A stretch of DNA of 62,772 nucleotides, taken from contig CAMDXM010000002.1 in the NCBI GenBank assembly GCA_945878025.1, positions 1-62,772 on the forward strand, in the 5' to 3' direction. Below, one piece after another: positions 55,607-62,772 of the stretch. Origin of the DNA: Pseudorhodoplanes sinuspersici. Its GTDB lineage: Bacteria > Pseudomonadota > Alphaproteobacteria > Rhizobiales > Xanthobacteraceae. Each line of letters begins with the position of its first letter. The first letter of the stretch is position 1. The notes beneath the pieces are model-generated. The model did no database searches, had not been told where the DNA came from, and saw only the letters and a program-made list of their open reading frames with translations. The position numbers and the translations under genes are program-made.

Positions 55607-56407
55607 ATGCTGACGGCCGAAGAACTTGAACGCTATGCGCGCCACATCGTCCTGCGCGAGGTGGGCGGCCCCGGGCAGGCCGCATTGCAGGCCGCGCGCG
55701 TGCTGGTGGTTGGCGCCGGAGGCCTGGGTGCGCCGGTGCTTCTGTATCTCGCGGCGGCGGGGGTCGGCAGGATCGCGATCGTCGATGACGACACCGTGTC
55801 GCTGTCCAACCTTCAGCGCCAGGTGATCCATTCGACCGACGATGTCGGACGCCCCAAGGTCGAGAGCGCCGCCGCGGCGATCCGCCGCCTCAATCCGCAT
55901 GTCACCGTCGAAACCCATGCGACGCGTCTTGCGGCCGCGAACGCGCTCGAATTGATTTCGGGCTACGATCTCGTCGCCGACGGCTCGGATAATTTCGCGA
56001 CCCGTTATCTCGTTTCGGACGCCTGTTTCTTCGCGCGCAAGACGCTCGTGACGGCGGCGGTCGGCATTTTCGACGGCACGCTCACGACCATCCGCGCGCA
56101 TGAGCGCGGCCGGGACGGCAAACCCAATCCGACCTATCGCTGTTTGTTTCCGGAGCCGCCGGCGGCGGGGACAATTCCGGCTTGCGCCGAAGCCGGCATT
56201 CTCGGCGCGCTGCCCGGCGTGCTCGGATCGATGATGGCGCTGGAAGTGATCCGCGAGATCGTCGGCTTCGGCGAAGGATTGACCGGCCGGCTATTGATGG
56301 TCGATGCGCGCGCGATGCGCTTCGAGACGCTCAATTACGGCTGGGATCCGGCCAATCCGCTGTCCGGCGAGAAGCCGACGATGCGGGATTTGTCGGGGCA
56401 CGCCTGA
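55607..56407 (+). CDS. moeB: MoeB/ThiF/HesA-family adenylyltransferase
   Basis: 266 residues. The ATP site VVGAGGLGAP (34-43), Arg71 in LSNLQRQVIHS and DGSDNFATRYLVSD (125-138) are as in E1-like enzymes, which adenylate the C-terminus of MoaD or ThiS. The zinc-binding cysteine pairs of E. coli MoeB are not kept: only RCL and ACAEAG cysteines remain, and the C-terminal pair is absent. No rhodanese domain. A role in molybdopterin, thiamine or another sulfur carrier cannot be decided here. Confidence 0.85.
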   Translation: MLTAEELERYARHIVLREVGGPGQAALQAARVLVVGAGGLGAPVLLYLAAAGVGRIAIVDDDTVSLSNLQRQVIHSTDDVGRPKVESAAAAIRRLNPHVTVETHATRLAAANALELISGYDLVADGSDNFATRYLVSDACFFARKTLVTAAVGIFDGTLTTIRAHERGRDGKPNPTYRCLFPEPPAAGTIPACAEAGILGALPGVLGSMMALEVIREIVGFGEGLTGRLLMVDARAMRFETLNYGWDPANPLSGEKPTMRDLSGHA

Positions 56408-56410
56408 AAT

Positions 56411-56613
56411 GTCATTCCGGGGCGCTTGCCAACGGGTCCGGCCAAAGGCCGGCCTGATGATAAACTCCGCAAGCGAACCCGGAATCCAGCCGCATAGATT
56501 ATTTCATGGTCCTGGAGTCCGAATCGCCGCACACCAATCTCGGGTTTACCCGAGATTGGCATTAAACGTGCGCAAGTCGGGTAAACCCGACTTGCATTGG
56601 CGTCCGGAATGAC
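56411..56613. repeat. 203-bp composite palindromic element
   Basis: Ends are GTCATTCCGG (56411-56420) and CCGGAATGAC (56604-56613). Inside are two separate strong hairpins: CCAATCTCGGG-TTTA-CCCGAGATTGG (56534-56559) and GCAAGTCGGG-TAAA-CCCGACTTGC (56572-56595). It fills most of the gap between two convergent genes. Confidence 0.75.
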
Positions 56614-56624
56614 AGCAAGGGCTG

Positions 56625-56990
56625 TCAATTCTGCTGCTTGCTCCAGCTCGCGACCGTGGTCGCGCCCTTCATCACCGCCCATTTTCCTTCGGCGACCGTG
56701 CTGGTCACGAGGCGATAGCAATTGGTCGTGCCGCCCTTCCACGATGTGCAGAAACCGTCCTTGACGATTTTCCACGTCCCATCGATCTTGTCCCCGGCTT
56801 TGCCCAGAGGCTCGCGCGTCGCCTTGCCGTCGGGCGTGAACACCATGGTGTAGCGCTGGCGCGTCGGCGAGGACGCGATAAAGGGCTGGCCGTTGAAGAA
56901 TGTCGCCTTGATGGCGTTGCCGTCGAGCGATTCCGCCTGAACGGGTGCGGAATAAAGCACGGCAATGGCGAAACAGAGGAGTGCACGCAT
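56625..56990 (-). CDS. Small secreted protein of unknown function
   Basis: 121 residues. Signal peptide to about VQAES; the mature domain of about 100 residues has MVFTPDGKATREPLGKAGDKIDGTWKIV and a probable Cys-Cys pair (FCTSWKGGTTNCYR). It looks like a small beta-barrel periplasmic protein. I cannot assign a family with certainty. It stands alone between intergenic repeats. Confidence 0.72.
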   Translation of the reverse strand: MRALLCFAIAVLYSAPVQAESLDGNAIKATFFNGQPFIASSPTRQRYTMVFTPDGKATREPLGKAGDKIDGTWKIVKDGFCTSWKGGTTNCYRLVTSTVAEGKWAVMKGATTVASWSKQQN

Positions 56991-57075
56991 CGTCGCCTCC
57001 GGTCCGATGATCCCTCATTGTAATCGGAATCGCGGCAATTGGCAGCGGACTTATGTGCGCGGTTTTCGATTTATC

Positions 57076-57146
57076 GCATTTTCGGCCGGTGAGCCGGTAC
57101 CCGTCCCGGACCTGATCCGGGGCGGGCTTTCGTCCGGAAACGCTCC
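57076..57146. repeat. Degenerate GAGCAT-family palindrome with CCCGGACCTGATCCGGG module
   Basis: GCATTTTCGGCCGG...CCGGAAACGCTCC with the inner CCCGGACCTGATCCGGG. It abuts the stop codon of the hydroxyacid dehydrogenase gene (TAG then GAGC on the minus strand). Confidence 0.55.
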
Positions 57147-58147
57147 TACAGCATCGAGGGCAGCACGCGATCGGGCGGCCGGTGACCGTCCATGAAAGTC
57201 TTGATGTTGATGATGACCTTCTCGCCCATGTCGATGCGCCCTTCCACCGTGGCCGATCCCATATGCGGAAGCAGAACGACCTTGCCGTCGCGCGCGAGCT
57301 TGGCCAGCTTCGGATTGACCGCCGGCTCGTGCTCGAACACGTCGAGGCCCGCGCCCGCGATCTCATTGGCCGCGATCATCCGGATGAGAGCGTTTTCGTC
57401 GATCACCTCGCCGCGCGCGGTATTGACCACGAACACCTCGGGACGAAGCAATTTGAGCCGGCGGGCGGAGAGCAGATGGAATGTCGCCGGCGTGTGCGGG
57501 CAGTTGATCGACACGATGTCGACGCGCGCCAGCATCTGGTCGAGGCTCTCCCAATAAGTGGCGTTCAGGTCCTCTTCGATCTGCGAGGCGACCCGGCGGC
57601 GGTTGTGATAATGGACCTGCAGGCCGAAGGCGCGGGCGCGGCGCGCGACCGCCTGTCCGATCCGGCCCATGCCGATGATGCCGAGACGCTTGCCCCAGAT
57701 GCGATGGCCGAGCATCCAGGTCGGAGACCAGCCGCCCCATTCATTGTCCTCGGTCAGAACGCGCGAGCCTTCGACCAGCCGCCGCGGCACCGCGAGAATG
57801 AGCGCCATGGTCATGTCGGCGGTGTCTTCGGTGAGCACGCCCGGGGTGTTGGTGACGGTGATCCCGCGCTGGAGCGCGGTCGCGACATCGATATTGTCGA
57901 CGCCGTTTCCGAAATTGGCGATCAGCTTCAGCCGGTCGCCGAACTGACTGAGGGCATGGGCGTCGATCCGGTCCGTGACCGTCGGCACCAGCACGTCGGC
58001 GCTCTTCGCGGCGGCGATCAATTCGGCCTGGGTCATCGGCTTGTCGTCGATGTTCAGTTGCGCGTCGAACAATTCGCGCATGCGGGTTTCGACGCCGTCG
58101 GGCAACTTGCGGGTGACGACGACCAGGGGCTTCTTGCGGGCGGGCAT
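57146..58147 (-). CDS. D-isomer-specific 2-hydroxyacid dehydrogenase (glyoxylate reductase-like)
   Basis: 333 residues. NAD motif GMGRIGQAVARRA, the arginine in TARGEV, the glutamate in DVFEHEP and the histidine in LLPHMGSAT form the family active site. It interconverts a 2-oxoacid and D-2-hydroxyacid, most like glyoxylate/hydroxypyruvate reductase (D-glycerate dehydrogenase). Monocistronic by position. Confidence 0.92.
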   Translation of the reverse strand: MPARKKPLVVVTRKLPDGVETRMRELFDAQLNIDDKPMTQAELIAAAKSADVLVPTVTDRIDAHALSQFGDRLKLIANFGNGVDNIDVATALQRGITVTNTPGVLTEDTADMTMALILAVPRRLVEGSRVLTEDNEWGGWSPTWMLGHRIWGKRLGIIGMGRIGQAVARRARAFGLQVHYHNRRRVASQIEEDLNATYWESLDQMLARVDIVSINCPHTPATFHLLSARRLKLLRPEVFVVNTARGEVIDENALIRMIAANEIAGAGLDVFEHEPAVNPKLAKLARDGKVVLLPHMGSATVEGRIDMGEKVIINIKTFMDGHRPPDRVLPSML

Positions 58148-58201
58148 GTCGTTTGGAGCCTTTTGCCGGAATGATCGGGGCCGGTCAGGCCGCTGTCTCG
58201 G

Positions 58202-58272
58202 GCATGACGCCGAAAGAGCCTGCCCCGGACCCGATCCGGTATGCGAAGCGATTTTCGAACGACATCATGCTC
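58202..58272. repeat. GAGCAT-family palindrome with inserted module
   Basis: The flanks GCATGACGCCGAAA and GCGAAGCGATTTTCGAACGAC...CATGCTC match copies 1 and 2. Between them lies the module AGCCTGCCCCGGACCCGATCC. It occupies part of the 280-bp gap before the SH3 protein gene; I see nothing else there. Confidence 0.7.
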
Positions 58273-58427
58273 CAACCTGTAGAATCGCTCGCTTCCACGA
58301 TTTTGGATCGAACCAATCCAAAATCGCTGCGATCTGGGCGGCCATTCAGGCCTCTTTAACCGTGCTCACCGACACTGCGAAGGTCGCACCGGCGCCCAGT
58401 TCCAGGCGCCGTTTTTCTCTGTAGCAG

Positions 58428-58958
58428 ATGGCAATCGCAAGACAAGGCATCCGGATCGGACTGGTTTGGGCGGCGTCGATGGCAGCGCTTGCGCCCGCGC
58501 AGGCGGCCGGAGAAGCGGCCAATGGCGCGGGCAGCGGATTGCAGGTTCCGCGCTTTGTCAGCCTCAAATCCGACCGCGTGAATGTGCGCGGGGGCCCGAC
58601 CAAGGACCATGACGTGACCTGGGTTTTCACCCGGTCCGGATTGCCGGTGGAGATTACCGCCGAATTCGAGAATTGGCGGCGGATCCGCGACGGCGAGGGC
58701 GCGGAAGGATGGGTCTATCATTCCCTTCTGTCCGGACGCCGAACCGCAATGGTCGTGCCGAAAACCAAGGACGATCTCGTTCCGCTTTGCAGCCAGCCGG
58801 AACAGACATGCGCGACGCTCGCCAAGCTGCAAGCGGGCGTGCTCGCGTCCGTGAAACGCTGCACCGGAAGCTGGTGCCGGATTGCCGGCGAAGGTTTCGA
58901 CGGCTGGATCGTGCAGGAGCGGTTGTGGGGCGTCTATCCGAACGAAAAAGTCGATTGA
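58428..58958 (+). CDS. Secreted SH3-domain protein
   Basis: 176 residues. A signal peptide (LVWAASMAALAPAQAAG) is followed by two bacterial SH3-like repeats: LKSDRVNVRGGPTKDHDVTW...EGWVYHSLLSG and a second with SVKRCTGSWCRIAGEGFDGWIVQERLWGVYP. Such proteins bind peptidoglycan or envelope partners. The start is not backed by a strong ribosome site. Confidence 0.82.
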   Translation: MAIARQGIRIGLVWAASMAALAPAQAAGEAANGAGSGLQVPRFVSLKSDRVNVRGGPTKDHDVTWVFTRSGLPVEITAEFENWRRIRDGEGAEGWVYHSLLSGRRTAMVVPKTKDDLVPLCSQPEQTCATLAKLQAGVLASVKRCTGSWCRIAGEGFDGWIVQERLWGVYPNEKVD

Positions 58959-59038
58959 CCGCAATCGTTGCGGCGCGAAAGAACGCGCCGTTTCAGGACG
59001 AGATTCAGACGTTTGAAATGCGTCCGACGCCTTGAGCG

Positions 59039-59539
59039 TCAGCGGCCCGACTTGCGCAGCCGCACGACCACGTCGATGCGGGCGACTTCATAGCCGTTGG
59101 GCGCGATCGGCATCTTGTCGACGATCACTTCGGCGCCGGGAATATCCACCAGCGCGTTCTCACCCTCGACGAAGAAGTGATGATGGTCGGTGGCGTTGGT
59201 GTCGAAATAGGTTTTCGAGCCGTCGACCGCGACCTGGCGCAGCAGGCCGACTTCGGTGAATTGATGCAACGTGTTGTAGACCGTGGCGAGCGAGACCGGC
59301 ACCTTGGCCTTGGTCGCTTCCTCGTAGAGCATTTCGGCGGTGATGTGCCGGTCGCCCTTGGCGAAAAGAATCCATCCAAGCGACATGCGCTGGCGCGTCG
59401 GACGCAAGCCCACTTCGCGCAGCATCGCCTTCACGTCATGCCAGGGGCAGCCGTTCAGGTCCGCAGGACGATTGGCCGCAGGACGCGGCGTTGTCGGATC
59501 GAGCGGCGTTGAGAAGACGATGGTACGCGGAAGGCTCAT
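59039..59539 (-). CDS. irr: Iron response regulator Irr (Fur family, haem-regulated)
   Basis: 166 residues. A haem regulatory motif GCPWH lies at 30-34 and the second haem site HHH at 119-121, as in Bradyrhizobium Irr. The winged helix includes PVSLATVYNTLHQF. Under iron limitation Irr represses haem synthesis and iron-using genes; under iron sufficiency haem triggers its turnover. It is divergent from fabA. Confidence 0.96.
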   Translation of the reverse strand: MSLPRTIVFSTPLDPTTPRPAANRPADLNGCPWHDVKAMLREVGLRPTRQRMSLGWILFAKGDRHITAEMLYEEATKAKVPVSLATVYNTLHQFTEVGLLRQVAVDGSKTYFDTNATDHHHFFVEGENALVDIPGAEVIVDKMPIAPNGYEVARIDVVVRLRKSGR

Positions 59540-59622
59540 TAGAAGTGCTCAAATCTGTACGATCCGGCCCGACATCGGCCCGGATCGTTTCATCCGCAAT
59601 TATATCGGACCGGGGAGCGAAT

Positions 59623-59639
59623 TTGCAACTGTGTCGCAA
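59623..59639. promoter_or_regulatory. Candidate Fur/Mur-type operator upstream of irr
   Basis: TTGCAACTGTGTCGCAA is a symmetric site (TTGC-N-AC-N3-GT-N-GCAA) about 85-100 bp upstream of the irr start. Fur/Mur binding to the irr promoter is known in Bradyrhizobium japonicum; identity of this site is inferred. Confidence 0.4.
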
Positions 59640-59754
59640 GTAAGCGCCACACTGCTCGGAACCGGGGGCTTCTTTGACCATCGGGAGGCCTATGTTAGGT
59701 GTTCAACTCGCACGGCATGGTAAATAGCCGCCTTCCCCCAGGAAAAAGAGATCA

Positions 59755-60288
59755 ATGCAAACGCGTCCGAACAGTTTCGAATATGAAGATCTCCTGGCCT
59801 GCGGCCGGGGCGAGATGTTCGGCGAGGGCAATGCCCAATTGCCGTTGCCCCCGATGCTGATGTTCGATCGCATCGCGGAAATTTCGGAACAGGGCGGCGA
59901 ATACGGCAAGGGGCTGATCCGGGCCGAACTCGACGTGAAGCCCGATCTCTGGTTCTTCGCATGTCATTTCAAGGGCGACCCCGTGATGCCCGGCTGCCTC
60001 GGCGTCGATGCGCTGTGGCAATTGCTCGGATTTTTTCTCGGCTGGCTCGGTTCGCCCGGAAAGGGCCGGGCGCTCGGGCTCGGCGAATTGAAGTTTTCCG
60101 GCCAGGTTCTGCCGACCATGAAGAAAGTCGTCTACGGCATCGAGATCAAACGCGTCATGCGTTCCAAGCTCGTTCTCGGCATCGCGGATGGCTGGCTGTC
60201 GGCGGACGGCACCGTCATTTATCGCGCGAGCGATCTTCGGGTCGGCCTCTTCCAGCAGGACGCGATGCCGGCGCCCGGCGCGGCCTGA
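59755..60288 (+). CDS. fabA: 3-hydroxydecanoyl-ACP dehydratase/isomerase FabA
   Basis: 177 residues. Active-site His71 ([12 protein letters not shown]) and Asp85 (GVDALWQ) are present in a single hotdog domain. It dehydrates 3-hydroxydecanoyl-ACP and isomerises the product to cis-3-decenoyl-ACP, the branch point of unsaturated fatty-acid synthesis. fabB and fabI follow in order, with 194 bp before fabB. Confidence 0.97.
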   Translation: MQTRPNSFEYEDLLACGRGEMFGEGNAQLPLPPMLMFDRIAEISEQGGEYGKGLIRAELDVKPDLWFFACHFKGDPVMPGCLGVDALWQLLGFFLGWLGSPGKGRALGLGELKFSGQVLPTMKKVVYGIEIKRVMRSKLVLGIADGWLSADGTVIYRASDLRVGLFQQDAMPAPGAA

Positions 60289-60482
60289 AGGCGGATTCGC
60301 CGTCTCGCCGCCGACACAAGATTCCCCTAAAATGGCCAAGATACGCAGCTTGGACGCAGGGCCTTGCAGGCCCACGGGTTTCTCGCCAAGTTTGGCTTAA
60401 ATCGTCATCGTCGGCGTGCGCTCATCGCCTGCACGTTGCTTGAGAACGAGACGGTCCTGAAGATGGGGCAGAAGAGGCAAGC

Positions 60483-61703
60483 ATGAGACGGGTCGTGGTC
60501 ACCGGGATGGGCATCGTCTCGTCCATCGGCAACAATACGCAGGAAGTTCTGGCGAGCCTTCGCGAGGCCAAATCCGGCATCACGCGCGCGGAACAATTCG
60601 CCAAGCTCGGCTTCCGTTGCCAGGTGCAGGGCATGCCGACGCTCGATCCGTCGGGATCGGTCGACCGCCGCGCCATGCGCTTCCTCGGCCCCGGCTCGGC
60701 CTGGAATCACGTCGCCATGGAGCAGGCGATCCGCGATTCCGGCGTGGAGGAAAAAGACATTTCGAACGAGCGCACCGGCATCGTGATGGGTTCGGGCGGT
60801 CCGTCCACCTCGACGATCGTGGAAGCGGCCGACATCACGCGCGAAAAGGGCTCGCCCAAGCGGGTCGGACCCTTTGCCGTGCCAAAAGCAATGTCGTCGA
60901 CCGCCTCGGCCACGCTGGCGACCTGGTTCAAGATCAGGGGCGTGAATTATTCGATCTCGTCCGCCTGCGCGACCTCCAATCACTGCATCGGCAATGCCGC
61001 CGAAATGATTCAATGGGGCAAGCAGGATCTCATGTTCGCGGGCGGCTCAGAGGAGTTGCACTGGACGATGTCGAACCTGTTCGACGCCATGGGCGCGATG
61101 TCCTCCAAATTCAACGACACGCCGGAGACGGCGTCGCGCGCCTACGACGTCGATCGCGACGGATTCGTGATCGCGGGCGGCGGCGGCGTGCTCGTGCTCG
61201 AGGAACTCGAACACGCCAAGGCGCGCGGCGCGAAAATCTATGCCGAAGTCGCAGGCTATGGCGCGACTTCCGACGGCCATGACATGGTTGCGCCGTCGGG
61301 CGAGGGAGCCGCGCGCTGCATGAAGATCGCGCTGTCGACGGTGAAGGCGCCGGTGGATTACATCAATCCGCACGCCACCGCGACGCCGGTCGGCGATGCG
61401 GCCGAAATCGGCGCCATCCGCGACGTCTTCGGCGAGAAATGCCCGCCGATCTCGGCCACGAAATCGCTCTCCGGTCATTCGCTCGGCGCGGCCGGCGCGC
61501 ACGAGGCGATCTATTCGCTGCTGATGATGAATAATGGATTCATCTGCGAGAGCGCGAACATCAAGAATCTCGACCCCGCCTTTGCCGACATGCCGATCCT
61601 GCGCGAGCGCAAGGACAATGTCGCGCTCGGTTGCGTATTGTCGAATTCGTTCGGTTTCGGCGGCACCAACGCCTCGGTCGTGTTCAAGCGGCTCGATGCT
61701 TGA
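60483..61703 (+). CDS. fabB: 3-oxoacyl-ACP synthase I FabB
   Basis: 406 residues. The Cys-His-His triad is visible: Cys162 (SSACATSNH), His near 297 ([11 protein letters not shown]) and His near 332 (SGHSLGAAG). It extends the cis-3-decenoyl chain made by FabA. Start ATG 60483 after AGAGG. It is probably cotranscribed with fabI, 79 bp further on. Confidence 0.97.
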   Translation: MRRVVVTGMGIVSSIGNNTQEVLASLREAKSGITRAEQFAKLGFRCQVQGMPTLDPSGSVDRRAMRFLGPGSAWNHVAMEQAIRDSGVEEKDISNERTGIVMGSGGPSTSTIVEAADITREKGSPKRVGPFAVPKAMSSTASATLATWFKIRGVNYSISSACATSNHCIGNAAEMIQWGKQDLMFAGGSEELHWTMSNLFDAMGAMSSKFNDTPETASRAYDVDRDGFVIAGGGGVLVLEELEHAKARGAKIYAEVAGYGATSDGHDMVAPSGEGAARCMKIALSTVKAPVDYINPHATATPVGDAAEIGAIRDVFGEKCPPISATKSLSGHSLGAAGAHEAIYSLLMMNNGFICESANIKNLDPAFADMPILRERKDNVALGCVLSNSFGFGGTNASVVFKRLDA

Positions 61704-61782
61704 CAAATAGTCCGAATTCCCGCCCTCGGTCTGCGGCTCAAAACCGCCGGGGCATCCCTTTTCATCTGACAGAAGTTTGACA

Positions 61783-62607
61783 ATGACGAAACTGATGCAA
61801 GGCAAACGCGGTCTCATTATGGGGGTCGCAAACGATCACTCGATTGCCTGGGGAATCGCGAAAACGCTCGCGGAGCACGGCGCGGAACTCGCCTTCACCT
61901 ATCAGGGCGATGCGCTGCAAAAGCGGGTGACGCCGCTCGCGCAATCCGTGAATTCGTCGTTCCTCATGCCCTGCGACGTCGAGGATATTTCCTCGGTCGA
62001 CGCGGTCTTTGCGCAAATCAAGAAGAGGTGGGGCGCGCTCGATTTCTACGTTCATGCGATCGGATATTCCGACAAGAACGAATTGAAAGGCCGCTACGCC
62101 GACACCACGCGCGAGAATTTCATCCGCTCCATGGTGATTTCCTGTTTCTCATTCACGGAATCGGCGAAGCGCGCCGCTGAATTGATGCCGCATGGCGGAT
62201 CGATGCTCACGCTGACCTATAACGGCGGCGATCGCACCATGCCCAATTACAATGTGATGGGCCTCGCAAAGGCGGCGCTGGAATCCTCGGTCCGCTATCT
62301 CGCAGTTGATTTCGGCAAGCAGGGCATCCGGGTCAATGCGATTTCGGCCGGCCCGATCCGCACGCTCGCCGGCGCCGGCATCACCGACGCTCGCTACATG
62401 TTCGCCTTCCAGCAAAAATATTCCCCGCTCGGGCGTGGAGTGACGCTGGAAGAGCTCGGCGGCGCGGGTCTGTATCTCCTGTCCGGCCTGTCCGGCGGCG
62501 TGACTGGCGAAATCCATTTCGTCGATTCCGGCTACAACGTGATCGCGATGCCGCATCCTGAAGCGCTCCGGGCGGATTCCGAAAAAGGCGGCGCGTCGGA
62601 CGCATGA
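61783..62607 (+). CDS. fabI: Enoyl-ACP reductase (NADH) FabI
   Basis: 274 residues. The nucleotide-binding GVANDHSIAWGIAK replaces the usual glycine motif, and the catalytic Tyr-x6-Lys is in YNVMGLAK. It reduces enoyl-ACP in the last step of each elongation cycle and is the triclosan target in many bacteria. The ATG at 61783 is preferred over a TTG two codons earlier. Its stop overlaps the next small ORF by ATGA. Confidence 0.96.
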   Translation: MTKLMQGKRGLIMGVANDHSIAWGIAKTLAEHGAELAFTYQGDALQKRVTPLAQSVNSSFLMPCDVEDISSVDAVFAQIKKRWGALDFYVHAIGYSDKNELKGRYADTTRENFIRSMVISCFSFTESAKRAAELMPHGGSMLTLTYNGGDRTMPNYNVMGLAKAALESSVRYLAVDFGKQGIRVNAISAGPIRTLAGAGITDARYMFAFQQKYSPLGRGVTLEELGGAGLYLLSGLSGGVTGEIHFVDSGYNVIAMPHPEALRADSEKGGASDA

Positions 62608-62711
62608 AGCCGACGCCGGATGAGATGCGCCGTGGCTGGTTGAAACTCGCGACCGGATTTCTGGCGCTTGTTCTGATCGCGGCGATCTGGATCCATGGGC
62701 GCTACGGCTAG
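62604..62711 (+). CDS. 35-residue single-span membrane peptide overlapping fabI
   Basis: ATG at 62604 overlaps the fabI TGA by three bases (ATGA). The product is 35 residues: a charged start MKPTPDEMRRGWLK and one hydrophobic helix (LATGFLALVLIAAIWIHG). Overlap, coding-like composition and a plausible helix support a real, translationally coupled gene. Function unknown. Confidence 0.55.
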   Translation: MKPTPDEMRRGWLKLATGFLALVLIAAIWIHGRYG

Positions 62712-62714
62712 CCA

Positions 62715-62772
62715 GAGCTTTTTCCGGCGTAGCCTGCCCCGGACTTGATCCGGGGTGGAAACCGGTTCGCCG
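62715..62772. repeat. GAGCTTTTTC-type palindrome with inserted module, cut by window end
   Basis: GAGCTTTTTCCGGCGTA, then the module GCCTGCCCCGGACTTGATCC, then GGAAACCGGTTCGCCG. Removing the module leaves the same sequence as the repeat at 30401. Confidence 0.7.

Noticed and set aside
1-62772. tRNA, rRNA, SRP or tmRNA genes
   Set aside because: No tRNA T-loop with matching arms, no GGAAGGAAGC SRP loop and no rRNA-like stretch was noticed on reading both strands; a tool-based scan was not possible.
1-62772. CRISPR array, transposon or prophage
   Set aside because: Repeats are dispersed palindromes, not regularly spaced; no transposase, integrase or phage structural protein is encoded.

Overview
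The window is high-GC, gene-dense alphaproteobacterial chromosome. It most resembles Hyphomicrobiales close to Bradyrhizobium, Rhodopseudomonas or Pseudolabrys. The pointers are a haem-regulated Irr beside fabA-fabB-fabI, RegB/RegA, GlnD, MmcB, an intracellular PHB depolymerase, and many copies of the short GAGCAT...ATGCTC palindromes typical of that group. I saw no rRNA, tRNA, CRISPR array, transposase, phage or plasmid gene. It reads as ordinary chromosome; the unusual signals are mostly regulatory or repetitive DNA.

Layout. 0-6.6 kb: a protocatechuate/3-oxoadipate operon (pcaI-J-F-H-G, minus strand) and a downstream ABC binding protein, read away from an IclR-type PcaR gene. The shared gap holds two 19-bp palindromic operators and recognisable promoters. 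6.7-8.5 kb: SDR dehydrogenase, thioesterase and MarR regulator, probably one operon. 8.7-16.7 kb: mutS, a tandem pair of paralogous membrane proteins, OsmC, a zinc alcohol dehydrogenase, then the ATPase and permease of a sulfonate transporter. 16.8-18.1 kb: its binding protein (ssuA), preceded by a promoter that fires into a SAM-II riboswitch-like leader. 18.1-26.6 kb: glnD, an Lrp regulator divergent from an AceE/MdeB-like E1 enzyme, a PNPOx-family protein, and a mandelate-racemase-like enzyme divergent from a TetR regulator. 26.6-28.1 kb: four small genes, including a duplicated secreted microprotein cassette with duplicated promoters and intrinsic terminators. 28.3-43.8 kb: PBP1A-type synthase, SprT-like peptidase, phaZ, an ABC-2 exporter, regBA, mmcB-mtnA, a VWA protein, an alpha/beta hydrolase whose Shine-Dalgarno lies inside a perfect 15-bp hairpin, a YiiX-like hydrolase broken by an in-frame TAG, an amine oxidase and a PP-loop ATPase. 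43.8-49.5 kb: pheT, pheS, rplT, rpmI and infC (AUU start), with an opposite-strand gene and two palindromic elements between rpmI and infC. 49.7-58.9 kb: two glycosyltransferases, a hydrolase, an enoyl-CoA hydratase, a degenerate trypsin-like protein, a MoeB-like enzyme, a hydroxyacid dehydrogenase and small secreted proteins. 59.0-62.7 kb: irr, fabA, fabB, fabI and a 35-residue membrane peptide.

How it fits together. The pca enzymes cleave protocatechuate and carry 3-oxoadipate to acetyl-CoA and succinyl-CoA, but pcaB, pcaC and pcaD are not here. The ssu transporter under a SAM-sensing leader would link sulfonate uptake to methionine/SAM status. irr next to fabABI places unsaturated fatty-acid synthesis beside iron control. 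Family assignments come from motif reading of the translations; no database search was run.
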